Assembly: GCA_001898405.1 (NCBI GenBank)
Contig: MKTW01000001.1
Location: forward strand, 62,001-126,000
Direction: 5' to 3'
DNA length: 64,000 nucleotides
From: Sphingobacteriales bacterium 44-61
GTDB taxonomy: Bacteria; Bacteroidota; Bacteroidia; Chitinophagales; Chitinophagaceae
The notes under the pieces are model-generated. The model ran no database searches. It was not told where the DNA came from and saw nothing but the letters and a program-made list of their open reading frames with translations. Shown here piece after piece: positions 1 through 7,226 of this stretch. The translations under genes and the position numbers were made by a program. The stretch's first letter is position 1. Each line of letters opens with the position of its first letter.

Positions 1-804
1 GTCAGCTTCATCTCTTACCAGCACCCGCATCCAGGGAGGGCAGGAAAAAAGACCGTTCCCTTTGGAGTAGGCTTGCGATAAAAGTTCAGTCATACCGTAC
101 TCAGAGTGGATCTGCTGTATCTTAAATGCTTCTGATAAAAGATCATGCACTTCCTGGCGCACCAGTTCCCTTCGCCGGCCCTTCATACCACCGGTTTCCA
201 TTACCGTGGTATGCCGGAGGGCAGGCAGTTTCCCGTTTTCCGCAAAATCAAGCAATCCGAAAGTGACCCCGATCAGCAAAGTAGGCTGAGCTTTTTCCTC
301 CAGGGCAAATAACACATCGGCCAGTTTCTCATATTCATTCAGGTAAAAACCACTTTGGGGGTGGCCGCTCTGCCTGATCAGTTCGTTTACCATATACACC
401 AGCGACGAATTCTGCCTTTCCAGGTAGGAAGGCAGCAGGCCGATAACACACCAGTTGGAGGCGGGGCCATAAAAACGCTCAAATCCAAGGGTAAAACTTT
501 CTTCATATAATCCGGCATCCCTGACCAGGTGGCGGCTGTTGATACTGCCTGTGGTACCACTGCTTTCGAATATGAGAGCGGGCTCAAATACCCCGGCCTG
601 AACGGCATGGGATTTAAAGAACCGGATGGGTAAAAAAGGGATCCCGCTGATCCTGTTCACCGAATGGGGGTCGATCCCCAGGGCATCTACATATTGCCGG
701 TAGATGGTCGTATACTGGTATTGAAACCGGAATATTTCCAGGGTCAGCCCTTCCCTGTCTTGTTCATTGACCCTGAAAATTTTATCGTTCCATTCTCTTT
801 TCAT
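1..804 (-). CDS. Acyl-protein synthetase (LuxE-like) / acyl-adenylating enzyme, 3' end cut by window
   Basis: Translating the minus strand from the ATG at 804 gives 268 residues open to the window edge, so the C-terminus is missing. Residues 80-87 (ESSGTTGS) are the Ser/Thr/Gly-rich phosphate-binding loop of adenylate-forming enzymes, and EYGMTE near residue 235 matches their acyl/AMP-binding motif. Overall it resembles the LuxE / acyl-protein synthetase family, which activates a carboxylic acid as acyl-AMP for transfer to a thiol. There is no signal peptide or membrane segment, so it is probably cytoplasmic. It is divergent from the lipoprotein gene at 858 with 53 bp between them. The acyl substrate and acceptor cannot be told from the sequence. 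Confidence 0.75.
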   Translation of the reverse strand, partial: MKREWNDKIFRVNEQDREGLTLEIFRFQYQYTTIYRQYVDALGIDPHSVNRISGIPFLPIRFFKSHAVQAGVFEPALIFESSGTTGSINSRHLVRDAGLYEESFTLGFERFYGPASNWCVIGLLPSYLERQNSSLVYMVNELIRQSGHPQSGFYLNEYEKLADVLFALEEKAQPTLLIGVTFGLLDFAENGKLPALRHTTVMETGGMKGRRRELVRQEVHDLLSEAFKIQQIHSEYGMTELLSQAYSKGNGLFSCPPWMRVLVRDEAD

Positions 805-830
805 CAACTGCTCAATCCTTTAAAAAGGTT

Positions 831-838
831 TATATTTG
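831..838 (+). promoter_or_regulatory. Bacteroidota -7 box TATATTTG
   Basis: TATATTTG matches the Bacteroidota -7 consensus TAnnTTTG and lies 19 bases before the ATG at 858. CTG at 808-810, 20 bases upstream, is one mismatch from the TTG expected at -33. It would drive the lipoprotein and membrane-protein pair. Confidence 0.6.
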
Positions 839-857
839 TTTAAATCAATGGTACATA

Positions 858-1301
858 ATGAAAGCCATCCCAGCTATAGTCGCTTCTTCTGTCATGGTGC
901 TGCTGTTTGCCTGCGGCAAAGATAAGTTTGAAACAAAACCCCGTTTAGAAATTAAGGATTATAACAGTCGCGAGATCATGCAGGGGCAAACACTTGAGGT
1001 GCGTATCAATTATTATGATAAAGAAGGGGATTTAAGCCAGGCGCCATTTGTAGCCATCCGGGTAAGGCAGAATATTTTCCCGCCTCCGCCTGCGCAGGAG
1101 AAAGCAGACACGCTCCGCTCCACGCTACCGGAATTTCCGGACAAGGATAATGGAGAGATCACTTTCAGGCTTGGTTATGATTTCCTTAAAGAAAGCCTGA
1201 CAGAAAATGATACATTGGTATTCCGTTTTGCCGTAACTGATAAGGCGGGCAACAAAAGTGATACAGTCACCAGTGAACGCATTGTGGTGCACCTGCCGTA
1301 A
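858..1301 (+). CDS. Lipoprotein of unknown function
   Basis: 147 residues. A short hydrophobic leader ends in a lipobox (LLFAC, cysteine about residue 19), so it is probably a lipidated envelope protein. The mature part reads as a beta-rich domain (MQGQTLEVRINYYDKEGD and a later FRFAVTDKAGNKSD stretch) reminiscent of immunoglobulin-like or PKD-like folds, but I do not recognise the family. The stop TAA is two bases before the ATG of the next gene at 1304, so the two are very probably co-transcribed from the promoter at 831. Confidence 0.8.
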   Translation: MKAIPAIVASSVMVLLFACGKDKFETKPRLEIKDYNSREIMQGQTLEVRINYYDKEGDLSQAPFVAIRVRQNIFPPPPAQEKADTLRSTLPEFPDKDNGEITFRLGYDFLKESLTENDTLVFRFAVTDKAGNKSDTVTSERIVVHLP

Positions 1302-1303
1302 TA

Positions 1304-2164
1304 ATGAAGATATTCCGGGACATCTTCCGTTTTTTTGTTTATAGCAATCTTTTTATTGCTGTTTGTGCCATGCTGATGCTGGTCCAAACCTGTTACCTGC
1401 TGCTGCATGCCCCCCCTTCTTTCGACCTGCTGGCCTTTGTGTTTTTTGCTACCATCTGCAGCTACAGCTTTCATTGGTATCTTACACCAGCTGTGGGACA
1501 ATCTGACCGGGTTCCCTGGCTGGCCCGTCATAAGAAAACACATCTTTTCCTGTTCATTGCCGGTATTGCCGGGGCTGTTATATATGGCATAATGCTGATC
1601 AGCCACTGGCACTGGCTGGTATTTGCGGCTTTTATCACTTTTCTTTACTCGGCGCCAAAAGTGCCGCATCCCTGGTTCAGGCTCCTGAGAAAAATTGCTA
1701 TTGGGAAAACCATTTTCCTGGCAGGGGTATGGATGTTTGTGACTACGGTCCTGCCGCTGGAGATAAGTGACCAGCCCTGGCAGACTGATTATACCCTTTT
1801 TGCTGTCAGCCGCTTTTTTCTGATCTATGCTATTTGCATCCTGTTTGATTACAGGGATAAGGAATATGATATTTCTGTCGGTATCCGGAGCCTGATCACC
1901 TGGCTCAACGAAAAAAGCATTGATATGCTTTTCTATTTCTCAATTATCATTTTCGCAGTAGCCTCATTATGGATGTATTATTGTGGCCATTCGGTCACTG
2001 TCATAATTACGCTTCTGATCCCGGGTGCCATTACGACACTTCTTTATTCCCATGCAAAAAAGAGCAGATCCGATATGCTGTACTATTTTGTACTGGATGG
2101 CTTGATGGCCCTGTCTGCTGTGTTGTATCTGTTGATCGAATGGCCGATGTTCACTCAGCGTTGA
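1304..2164 (+). CDS. UbiA-superfamily-like polytopic membrane protein
   Basis: 286 residues with about eight or nine hydrophobic segments. Residues 182-189 (DYRDKEYD), followed by a GIRSL turn, resemble the second aspartate-rich motif of UbiA prenyltransferases (DxxxD before a conserved G-x-x-[ST]-L). The first aspartate motif (NDxxDxxxD) is not present where it would be expected, around residues 50-60, which reads SYSFHWYLTP. It may therefore be a diverged or non-catalytic family member. It sits in the inner membrane, directly downstream of the lipoprotein at 858 with two bases between them. Confidence 0.6.
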   Translation: MKIFRDIFRFFVYSNLFIAVCAMLMLVQTCYLLLHAPPSFDLLAFVFFATICSYSFHWYLTPAVGQSDRVPWLARHKKTHLFLFIAGIAGAVIYGIMLISHWHWLVFAAFITFLYSAPKVPHPWFRLLRKIAIGKTIFLAGVWMFVTTVLPLEISDQPWQTDYTLFAVSRFFLIYAICILFDYRDKEYDISVGIRSLITWLNEKSIDMLFYFSIIIFAVASLWMYYCGHSVTVIITLLIPGAITTLLYSHAKKSRSDMLYYFVLDGLMALSAVLYLLIEWPMFTQR

Positions 2165-2268
2165 CCGTTGGTCATCTCCTTTTGTTAACAACTTTTTATT
2201 TTCATTCTGCACCCCCGACATAATACTAGCATAATAATTGTTGTTATCAGATTCCTTAATGATAGATT

Positions 2269-2544
2269 ATGCAGATACATTTCACCAAAGTAGTTCATTT
2301 CACGAGGTTGATTAAGGCTGGTGGCCGTCTCCGGGAATTTAACTTCAGAAAGCTAAGACAAATGGAAGAGGATATATTTTCCGTTGATACGGTGGATGAC
2401 AGGGGGAACCGCATCCTTTTTTATATGCATAAAAGCAATAACGCACACTGGACTATCAATCAACAGGTATTACCTACCTGGATCACTGAGAATGAAGCCA
2501 AACTGGCCGAGCAGATCGAAGACGAACTCCAACAGCATCAGTAG
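2269..2544 (+). CDS. Small conserved hypothetical protein
   Basis: 91 residues, no signal peptide or membrane segment, hence cytoplasmic. The middle (EDIFSVDTVDDRGNRILFYM) reads as paired beta strands and the C-terminus as an acidic helix ending ELQQHQ. I do not recognise a characterised family. Codon use is ordinary and the start ATG is the first in frame. It stands between two operon-like groups, 104 bases after the membrane protein. Confidence 0.6.
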   Translation: MQIHFTKVVHFTRLIKAGGRLREFNFRKLRQMEEDIFSVDTVDDRGNRILFYMHKSNNAHWTINQQVLPTWITENEAKLAEQIEDELQQHQ

Positions 2545-2596
2545 AACATCCTGAGCAGCTTTCCTTATCTTGCAGTATTACCTAGCTCGCATGATT

Positions 2597-3400
2597 ATGA
2601 GAAAGTATTTATTCTTTTTTGCATTCATTATTTTATTGGCAGCCTGTAAAGGCACACAAAAAATCAGCGGACAAATTTCTTCCAGCCAATTGATCGCTGA
2701 TGGAAAGCTATGGTCATCCTTATTCCAGCAAAGGGCAGCCGAATACCAGGCGCTTTGCCTGCAGGCTTTTAATATTGCCCGGTTAAGAACTGACCAGTCA
2801 TTGCAGCAACCATCAGCCAGACCCAGGGCGATCATTACAGATATTGACGAAACCTTCCTGGACAATAGCCCTTATGCCGTTCACCAGGCATTGGCCGGTA
2901 AAGACTATGAAGCCGCTTCCTGGTATGAATGGACAGGTAAAGGCATAGCAGATACTCTCACTGGTGGATTGGCTTTTTTCACTTATGCCGCGTCCAAAGG
3001 CGTAGAGATTTTTTATGTTACCAACCGCGATGAACAGGAAAGAGCAGGCACCCTGGCCAATCTTCACCGCTTCAATTTCCCCTTTGCCGATAACCAGCAC
3101 CTGATACTGAGAAAAGATATTTCCAGCAAAGAACCCCGCCGCCAGGAAATAGCCCGCAACTATGAGATCATTCTCCTTCTTGGCGATAATCTAGCCGACT
3201 TCAGCCCCCTTTTTGACAAAAAGACCGAAGCCGAAAGGGCACAGAACGTACAATCCCTGTCTGCAGAATTCGGGAAAAAGTTTATTGTATTGCCCAATAC
3301 CAATTATGGTGGCTGGGAAGATGCGATCTATCTGAATAAAAGAGACTGGACTCCTGCACAAAAAGATTCTTTGATCAAAGCCGCATTGAAAGGATATTGA
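2597..3400 (+). CDS. 5'-nucleotidase, lipoprotein e(P4) family (HAD acid phosphatase)
   Basis: 267 residues from the ATG at 2597; in-frame ATGs at 2570 and 2591 only lengthen the leader. A signal sequence ends in a lipobox (LLAAC), so the product is lipid-anchored. The HAD motif I DIDET sits at about residues 82-86 and supplies the two catalytic aspartates. Further motifs are VTNRD (motif II region) and LLLGDNLADF (motif IV). This is the class C acid phosphatase / e(P4) family, which dephosphorylates nucleotides such as NMN or AMP in the periplasm for nucleoside salvage. The substrate is inferred from the family. Confidence 0.85.
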   Translation: MRKYLFFFAFIILLAACKGTQKISGQISSSQLIADGKLWSSLFQQRAAEYQALCLQAFNIARLRTDQSLQQPSARPRAIITDIDETFLDNSPYAVHQALAGKDYEAASWYEWTGKGIADTLTGGLAFFTYAASKGVEIFYVTNRDEQERAGTLANLHRFNFPFADNQHLILRKDISSKEPRRQEIARNYEIILLLGDNLADFSPLFDKKTEAERAQNVQSLSAEFGKKFIVLPNTNYGGWEDAIYLNKRDWTPAQKDSLIKAALKGY

Positions 3401-3436
3401 CGACCCCAGACTTCCGACTAAAGACCTCTGACTATG
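3401..3436 (+). repeat. Degenerate 7-nt tandem repeat (GACnnnn)
   Basis: Between the phosphatase stop and the next start the sequence reads as consecutive heptamers GACCCCA, GACTTCC, GACTAAA, GACCTCT and GACTATG, the last supplying the ATG at 3434. It is a short-word array without an inverted partner nearby. It resembles a single arm of the word-repeat palindromes found elsewhere in the window. Confidence 0.6.
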
Positions 3437-4222
3437 ATCCATGCCTATAATTTTCTCGCTTCCTGGCAACTATTCCCTGAAAAATGCAGCTATGAACTGG
3501 GCGACAGGCCCAAGAGCGGCATCTATAAAATAGAATCCGTAGAAGATAAAAAAGCACTGATGGTTTCCCACAACTGGGTATCACTGGAAAACCAGGCTTT
3601 TGCTTCCCAGTATACCATAGTCGCTGATGGTGAGTTGAATGAGTTCAGTCAGCATGAACTGGCTGACCAGGCACAGGTCTCTTTTATCGACAGCATCAGT
3701 TTTGAAATTCATTTTTACAAAAAAGGAGAAGTGGCCCTGCACATCGTGCATGAGATCATGCCTAACGGATATCTCAAAATCACCCAGCAGGGATCCCGGG
3801 ATGACGGCACAGCTTATACCAATACAGAGATCTATCACAAACAGCTCAGCGTACTCCCTTACTCTGCCTCTGTGGCCGGCGCAGTGATCAGGGCCAATGA
3901 AGAAGGCCTGATCAAACACAAAGCGCTTACTGCTATGGAAGAGCAGACCAATATGCAATTGCAGCAGATCCGCAAACAGATAGAGCTATTGGCACTCCAG
4001 GCTCAGGAGATCCAAAAAAGAAAAGAACTTTCCCTGATGATCTACGATGCCAAACTATCTTTCAAACCCAATATCGGTCAAACCTACTATCTCTATCAAA
4101 GGAAAGACGGCACCCACCTGCTCTCCCTCGTATCTCCCCGTGAATGGGGCAGCAGCGGGCCTTTTCAGAAATTCATCGCTGCGGTGAAATTGCTGGCCGA
4201 TCATACATGGATGGAACTGTAA
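3434..4222 (+). CDS. DUF2452-domain protein
   Basis: 262 residues, cytoplasmic, no membrane segment. The N-terminal 130 residues look lipocalin-like (beta strands, many aromatic residues) and carry no motif I know. The C-terminal 120 residues match my memory of DUF2452: a basic LIKHKALTAMEEQ segment, a coiled-coil helix (QLQQIRKQIELLALQAQEIQ), then FKPNIGQTYYLYQ and a final SPREWG motif. The function of DUF2452 is not known to me. The start follows the 7-nt repeat at 3401 directly. Confidence 0.75.
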   Translation: MIHAYNFLASWQLFPEKCSYELGDRPKSGIYKIESVEDKKALMVSHNWVSLENQAFASQYTIVADGELNEFSQHELADQAQVSFIDSISFEIHFYKKGEVALHIVHEIMPNGYLKITQQGSRDDGTAYTNTEIYHKQLSVLPYSASVAGAVIRANEEGLIKHKALTAMEEQTNMQLQQIRKQIELLALQAQEIQKRKELSLMIYDAKLSFKPNIGQTYYLYQRKDGTHLLSLVSPREWGSSGPFQKFIAAVKLLADHTWMEL

Positions 4223-4241
4223 GCATCCGGTACCGATCCTT

Positions 4242-4249
4242 TATATTTG
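4242..4249 (+). promoter_or_regulatory. -7 box TATATTTG before the SET-domain gene
   Basis: TATATTTG matches TAnnTTTG and ends five bases before the ATG at 4255, so transcription would begin at or next to the start codon (leaderless or nearly so). A CTG at 4217-4219 is a weak -33 candidate with a 22-base spacer. Confidence 0.55.
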
Positions 4250-4254
4250 TTTTT

Positions 4255-4674
4255 ATGGATAAAAACTTACGATACCCACTCATCACCGGCAAAAGCCGTA
4301 TAGCAGGTAAAGGAGCATTTGCCGGCCAAGCCATTGCTGCCAAAAAGAAACTGGGGAATATGGGCGGAGAGATCATCTCCTATAAAGAAGCACAGAAAAG
4401 AGTAAAGAAACAACCAGGCAATGTACTGTTCATGGTAGAATTTGATAATGAAGATATCGCTCTCGATGCAAGCGTGAACAGCAATGCCCTCCGCTATATC
4501 AATCATTCCTGCGATCCCAACACTTATATGCGCAGAGCTTACCGCAAAGTGGAGTTCTATACATTGCGATCTGTCCGCAAAGGAGAAGAACTGACCTGCG
4601 ATTATGGTGAGACCCACCACGATGGCAAGCTGCCCTGCCGCTGCGGTGCGAAGAACTGCCGGGGATTTATTTAA
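4255..4674 (+). CDS. SET-domain protein-lysine methyltransferase-like
   Basis: 139 residues from the ATG at 4255; a longer in-frame reading from 4144 overlaps the previous gene and is not favoured, because a promoter box sits at 4242. The signature motifs of the SET fold are present: a GKGAFAGQAI start, RYINHSCDPNTYM (the NHS knot motif), GEELTCDYGE (the catalytic Tyr motif) and a short Cys-rich post-SET tail (CRCGAKNCRG) that can hold zinc. SET enzymes transfer methyl groups from S-adenosylmethionine to lysine. The target is unknown; it could be a ribosomal or DNA-binding protein. It is cytoplasmic. Confidence 0.85.
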   Translation: MDKNLRYPLITGKSRIAGKGAFAGQAIAAKKKLGNMGGEIISYKEAQKRVKKQPGNVLFMVEFDNEDIALDASVNSNALRYINHSCDPNTYMRRAYRKVEFYTLRSVRKGEELTCDYGETHHDGKLPCRCGAKNCRGFI

Positions 4675-4701
4675 CTGACTCACGAACATCTCCCCAATTA
4701 T

Positions 4702-4766
4702 TTCTTTGTGATCTTTGTCGTCTTCGTGGGAGTAATTCCCGCGAAGACGACAAAGACCACAAAGAA
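4702..4766. repeat. Intergenic inverted repeat, CTTTGTGGT word family, copy A
   Basis: Arms 4702-4731 and 4737-4766 are 30 bp with two mismatches around a 5-base centre. The left arm is three 9-nt words: CTTTGTGAT, CTTTGTCGT and CTTCGTGGG. It lies between the SET gene and pdxJ, both on the plus strand, and could fold as a terminator-like hairpin. Three relatives occur at 14277, 24489 and 53738. Confidence 0.9.
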
Positions 4767-4803
4767 TACAGGATCTCTGCGGGAACAGTAAAAAAGTTTG
4801 AAA

Positions 4804-4811
4804 TAACTTTG
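4804..4811 (+). promoter_or_regulatory. -7 box TAACTTTG before pdxJ
   Basis: TAACTTTG is an exact TAnnTTTG match ending four bases before the pdxJ ATG at 4816, so a leaderless or nearly leaderless transcript is expected. No clear -33 TTG is seen. Confidence 0.55.
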
Positions 4812-4815
4812 CACC

Positions 4816-5535
4816 ATGACCAAGCTCTCCGTTAATATCAACAAGATCGCCACGCTCCGCAATTCGAGAGGTGGCAACAATCCTGATGTTGTAAAATCAG
4901 CTATTGACATACAACGTTTCGGCGCAGACGGCATCACTGTTCATCCACGTCCTGATGAGCGCCATATCCGCTACAATGATGTAAGAGAGATAAAGAAGAT
5001 CATCACCACAGAGTTTAATATAGAAGGCAATTGCAGGGAACAGAAATTCATTGACCTTGTGCTGGAAACCCGACCTGACCAGGTGACGCTGGTGCCCGAC
5101 GTACTGGGCCAGCTTACTTCAGACCACGGATGGGATACCATTAAGCATAAAGACTATCTCAAAGAAATGATCGGCATTTTTCAGAAAGCCGGCATCCGCG
5201 TGTCCATCTTTGTAGACCCGGTACCTACCATGGTAGAAGGCGCTGCAGCTACCGGCACTGACCGTATTGAGTTATACACTGAAGCCTATGCCCGGCATTA
5301 TGCCACCGGCAATAAGCTTTCTGCTGTCAAAGATTATGTGGAAGCGGCTCAAAAAGCAAAGGACCTTGGTTTAGGTCTGAATGCCGGCCATGATCTTGAC
5401 TTGCACAACCTCCAGTTTTTCAAACAACATATTCCCTGGCTCGATGAAGTAAGCATTGGTCACGCCCTGATCAGTGATGCTTTGTATTTAGGATTGGAGA
5501 ATACCGTGCAGATGTATAAAAGGCAATTGCTTTAA
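4816..5535 (+). CDS. pdxJ: Pyridoxine 5'-phosphate synthase
   Basis: 239 residues, the usual PdxJ length. Motifs are [17 protein letters not shown] at the N-terminus, [15 protein letters not shown] (phosphate binding and catalysis) and [12 protein letters not shown] near residue 195. The enzyme condenses 3-amino-2-oxopropyl phosphate (1-amino-acetone-3-phosphate) with 1-deoxyxylulose 5-phosphate to give pyridoxine 5'-phosphate, the closing step of the DXP-dependent vitamin B6 route, in the cytoplasm. PLP made this way serves several enzymes in the window (alpha-oxoamine synthase, cysteine desulfurase, IlvE). It has its own promoter and sits alone. Confidence 0.95.
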   Translation: MTKLSVNINKIATLRNSRGGNNPDVVKSAIDIQRFGADGITVHPRPDERHIRYNDVREIKKIITTEFNIEGNCREQKFIDLVLETRPDQVTLVPDVLGQLTSDHGWDTIKHKDYLKEMIGIFQKAGIRVSIFVDPVPTMVEGAAATGTDRIELYTEAYARHYATGNKLSAVKDYVEAAQKAKDLGLGLNAGHDLDLHNLQFFKQHIPWLDEVSIGHALISDALYLGLENTVQMYKRQLL

Positions 5536-5552
5536 TAAGGCCTGACAGTTGA

Positions 5553-5996
5553 TCATTCACTATTCCATTCAGGCAGTGCATTGATCATTTGCAATTGGCC
5601 TTCCTTTTTTTCCCAGGCATAACTGTATTCGCCATTCGTGATCACCAGCAATCCTGCCGGTACAGAAATATGATAACGCAGCAACTGGTGCAATACTGTA
5701 TCATCCAGGCTTACGGATGGCGATTTGCATTCGATCATCATCCAGGGGCGGTGTTGCTGATCGTATACCAGTATATCAAACCGCTTTTTCAATTCGCCCA
5801 GCAGGATCATTTTTTCCAGGGCCACCAGCGCCACGGGGTATTTCTTCACCTGCACCAGGTATTGGATAAAATTCTGACGCACCCATTCCTCCGGGGTCAG
5901 CAATAACCATTTTTTGCGGATGGCATCAAAAACGAAATCCTTATCGCCCTGCTTTTTTATCCGGAAAGAAGGCTCCGGATAGTGAATGATCAACAT
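5553..5996 (-). CDS. Stand-alone PD-(D/E)XK nuclease-fold protein (HSDR_N_2-like)
   Basis: 147 residues. The order RFDILVYD (about residue 72), then MIECKSP 10 residues later, is the D...(E)xK core of the PD-(D/E)XK fold, matching the N-terminal domain of type I restriction HsdR subunits. The rest of HsdR (the helicase) and any HsdM/HsdS are absent, so this is not a restriction system as it stands. Stand-alone copies of this domain are, to my knowledge, widespread in Bacteroidota and of unknown role. It is convergent with pdxJ (18 bases apart) and divergent from AMP nucleosidase. Confidence 0.8.
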   Translation of the reverse strand: MLIIHYPEPSFRIKKQGDKDFVFDAIRKKWLLLTPEEWVRQNFIQYLVQVKKYPVALVALEKMILLGELKKRFDILVYDQQHRPWMMIECKSPSVSLDDTVLHQLLRYHISVPAGLLVITNGEYSYAWEKKEGQLQMINALPEWNSE

Positions 5997-6042
5997 ACTT
6001 CAAAAGTAAATGATTAAATTCGCATGAAAGCTGTTTGAAAAT

Positions 6043-6813
6043 ATGAAGACAAAAGAAGACATCGTCAACAACTGGCTGCCGAGATATACCGGCGAAAAAC
6101 TGGAGAACTTCGGGGAGTATATCCTGCTTACCAATTTCAGCAATTATGTGTACATGTTCGCCTCCTGGAACAACGTGCCGGTGATAGGTGAAGGCCGGCC
6201 AATGCAATGCGCCACCGCAGAAGATATCACGATCATTAACTTTGGAATGGGCAGCCCCACTGCCGCCACGATCATGGACCTGCTCAGCGCCATCAGCCCC
6301 AAAGCTGTTCTCTTCCTGGGCAAATGCGGCGGGCTGAAAAAAAGAAACAAGCTCGGCGACCTGATCCTTCCTATTGCTGCAATCCGCGGTGAAGGTACTT
6401 CCAACGATTACTTTCCTGCCGAAGTCCCCGCCCTGCCCGCTTTCGCCCTCCAAAAAGCTGTTTCCACCACCATCCGTGACTATGCAGTAGATTACTGGAC
6501 AGGCACCGTGTATACCACCAACCGCCGTGTATGGGAACATGATGAACATTTTAAAGAATACCTGCAAAAAGTAAGGGCTTACGCCATTGACATGGAAACA
6601 GCCACTATTTTCACTGTAGGCTTTTTCAATAAGATACCGACAGGCGCACTTTTACTGGTAAGCGATCAGCCCATGATACCGGAAGGAGTGAAAACAGAAG
6701 AAAGTGATAAGAGCATCACCGCTCAATATGTGGAAAGGCATTTGAGGATCGGCATAGACTCATTGAAGCAACTGATCAATGATGGATTGACCGTCCGTCA
6801 TCTGAAATTTTAA
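6043..6813 (+). CDS. amn: AMP nucleosidase
   Basis: 256 residues, the short Bacteroidota form lacking the extra N-terminal domain of the E. coli enzyme. A phosphorylase-family core is visible: INFGMGSPTAATIMDLL, LFLGKCGGLK, and YAIDMETATIF, which contains the MET motif that holds the ribose, then a LLVSDQP region carrying the catalytic aspartate. It hydrolyses AMP to adenine and ribose 5-phosphate in the cytoplasm and contributes to control of the adenylate pool. It is monocistronic or read through into the small secreted protein 35 bases downstream. Confidence 0.9.
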   Translation: MKTKEDIVNNWLPRYTGEKLENFGEYILLTNFSNYVYMFASWNNVPVIGEGRPMQCATAEDITIINFGMGSPTAATIMDLLSAISPKAVLFLGKCGGLKKRNKLGDLILPIAAIRGEGTSNDYFPAEVPALPAFALQKAVSTTIRDYAVDYWTGTVYTTNRRVWEHDEHFKEYLQKVRAYAIDMETATIFTVGFFNKIPTGALLLVSDQPMIPEGVKTEESDKSITAQYVERHLRIGIDSLKQLINDGLTVRHLKF

Positions 6814-6848
6814 TTGTATCAACGTTCAATAACCTTAAACTACTCCTC

Positions 6849-7226
6849 ATGAAACAATTATTATTACTGCCAGGGCTTCTTCTGCTCACTGCTACCGCTA
6901 ACCAATGCAAAAGCAAAAAAGCCAGCAACAACACTTACAAAGCCAGACTCGAGACGAAAGGCCTTTGCATGAATTATACCCTCCGGCTGGTAGAAGGTAA
7001 TATTGATACATCGCTGGTAGACGCAAGCTGGACAGACGAGATAAAGGGTAAAACATTCAATAATGTTTTTGGTCTTGCCAACCCCTGCGATTTCCCTACC
7101 ACGATCAATGAAGGAGATGAATTTTATTTCGCTATCGATACAGCAAAGCCAAAAAATTGTGCCGTTTGTATGGCCTACTACCCTACGCCTGCACATAAGC
7201 TTTCAATAAAAGTGGTGCCTAAATAA
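6849..7226 (+). CDS. Small exported protein of unknown function
   Basis: 125 residues. The N-terminus (MKQLLLLPGLLLLTATANQCK) is a signal peptide; the Cys at position 20 could be a lipidation site, but the preceding residues (ANQ) are a poor lipobox. The mature part has about four further cysteines in pairs (GLCMNY, NPCDF, NCAVCMAYY), suggesting disulfides or a metal site outside the cytoplasm. The family is not recognised. Its stop overlaps the start of the following ABC ATPase by one base (TAATG), implying translational coupling. Confidence 0.65.
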   Translation: MKQLLLLPGLLLLTATANQCKSKKASNNTYKARLETKGLCMNYTLRLVEGNIDTSLVDASWTDEIKGKTFNNVFGLANPCDFPTTINEGDEFYFAIDTAKPKNCAVCMAYYPTPAHKLSIKVVPK

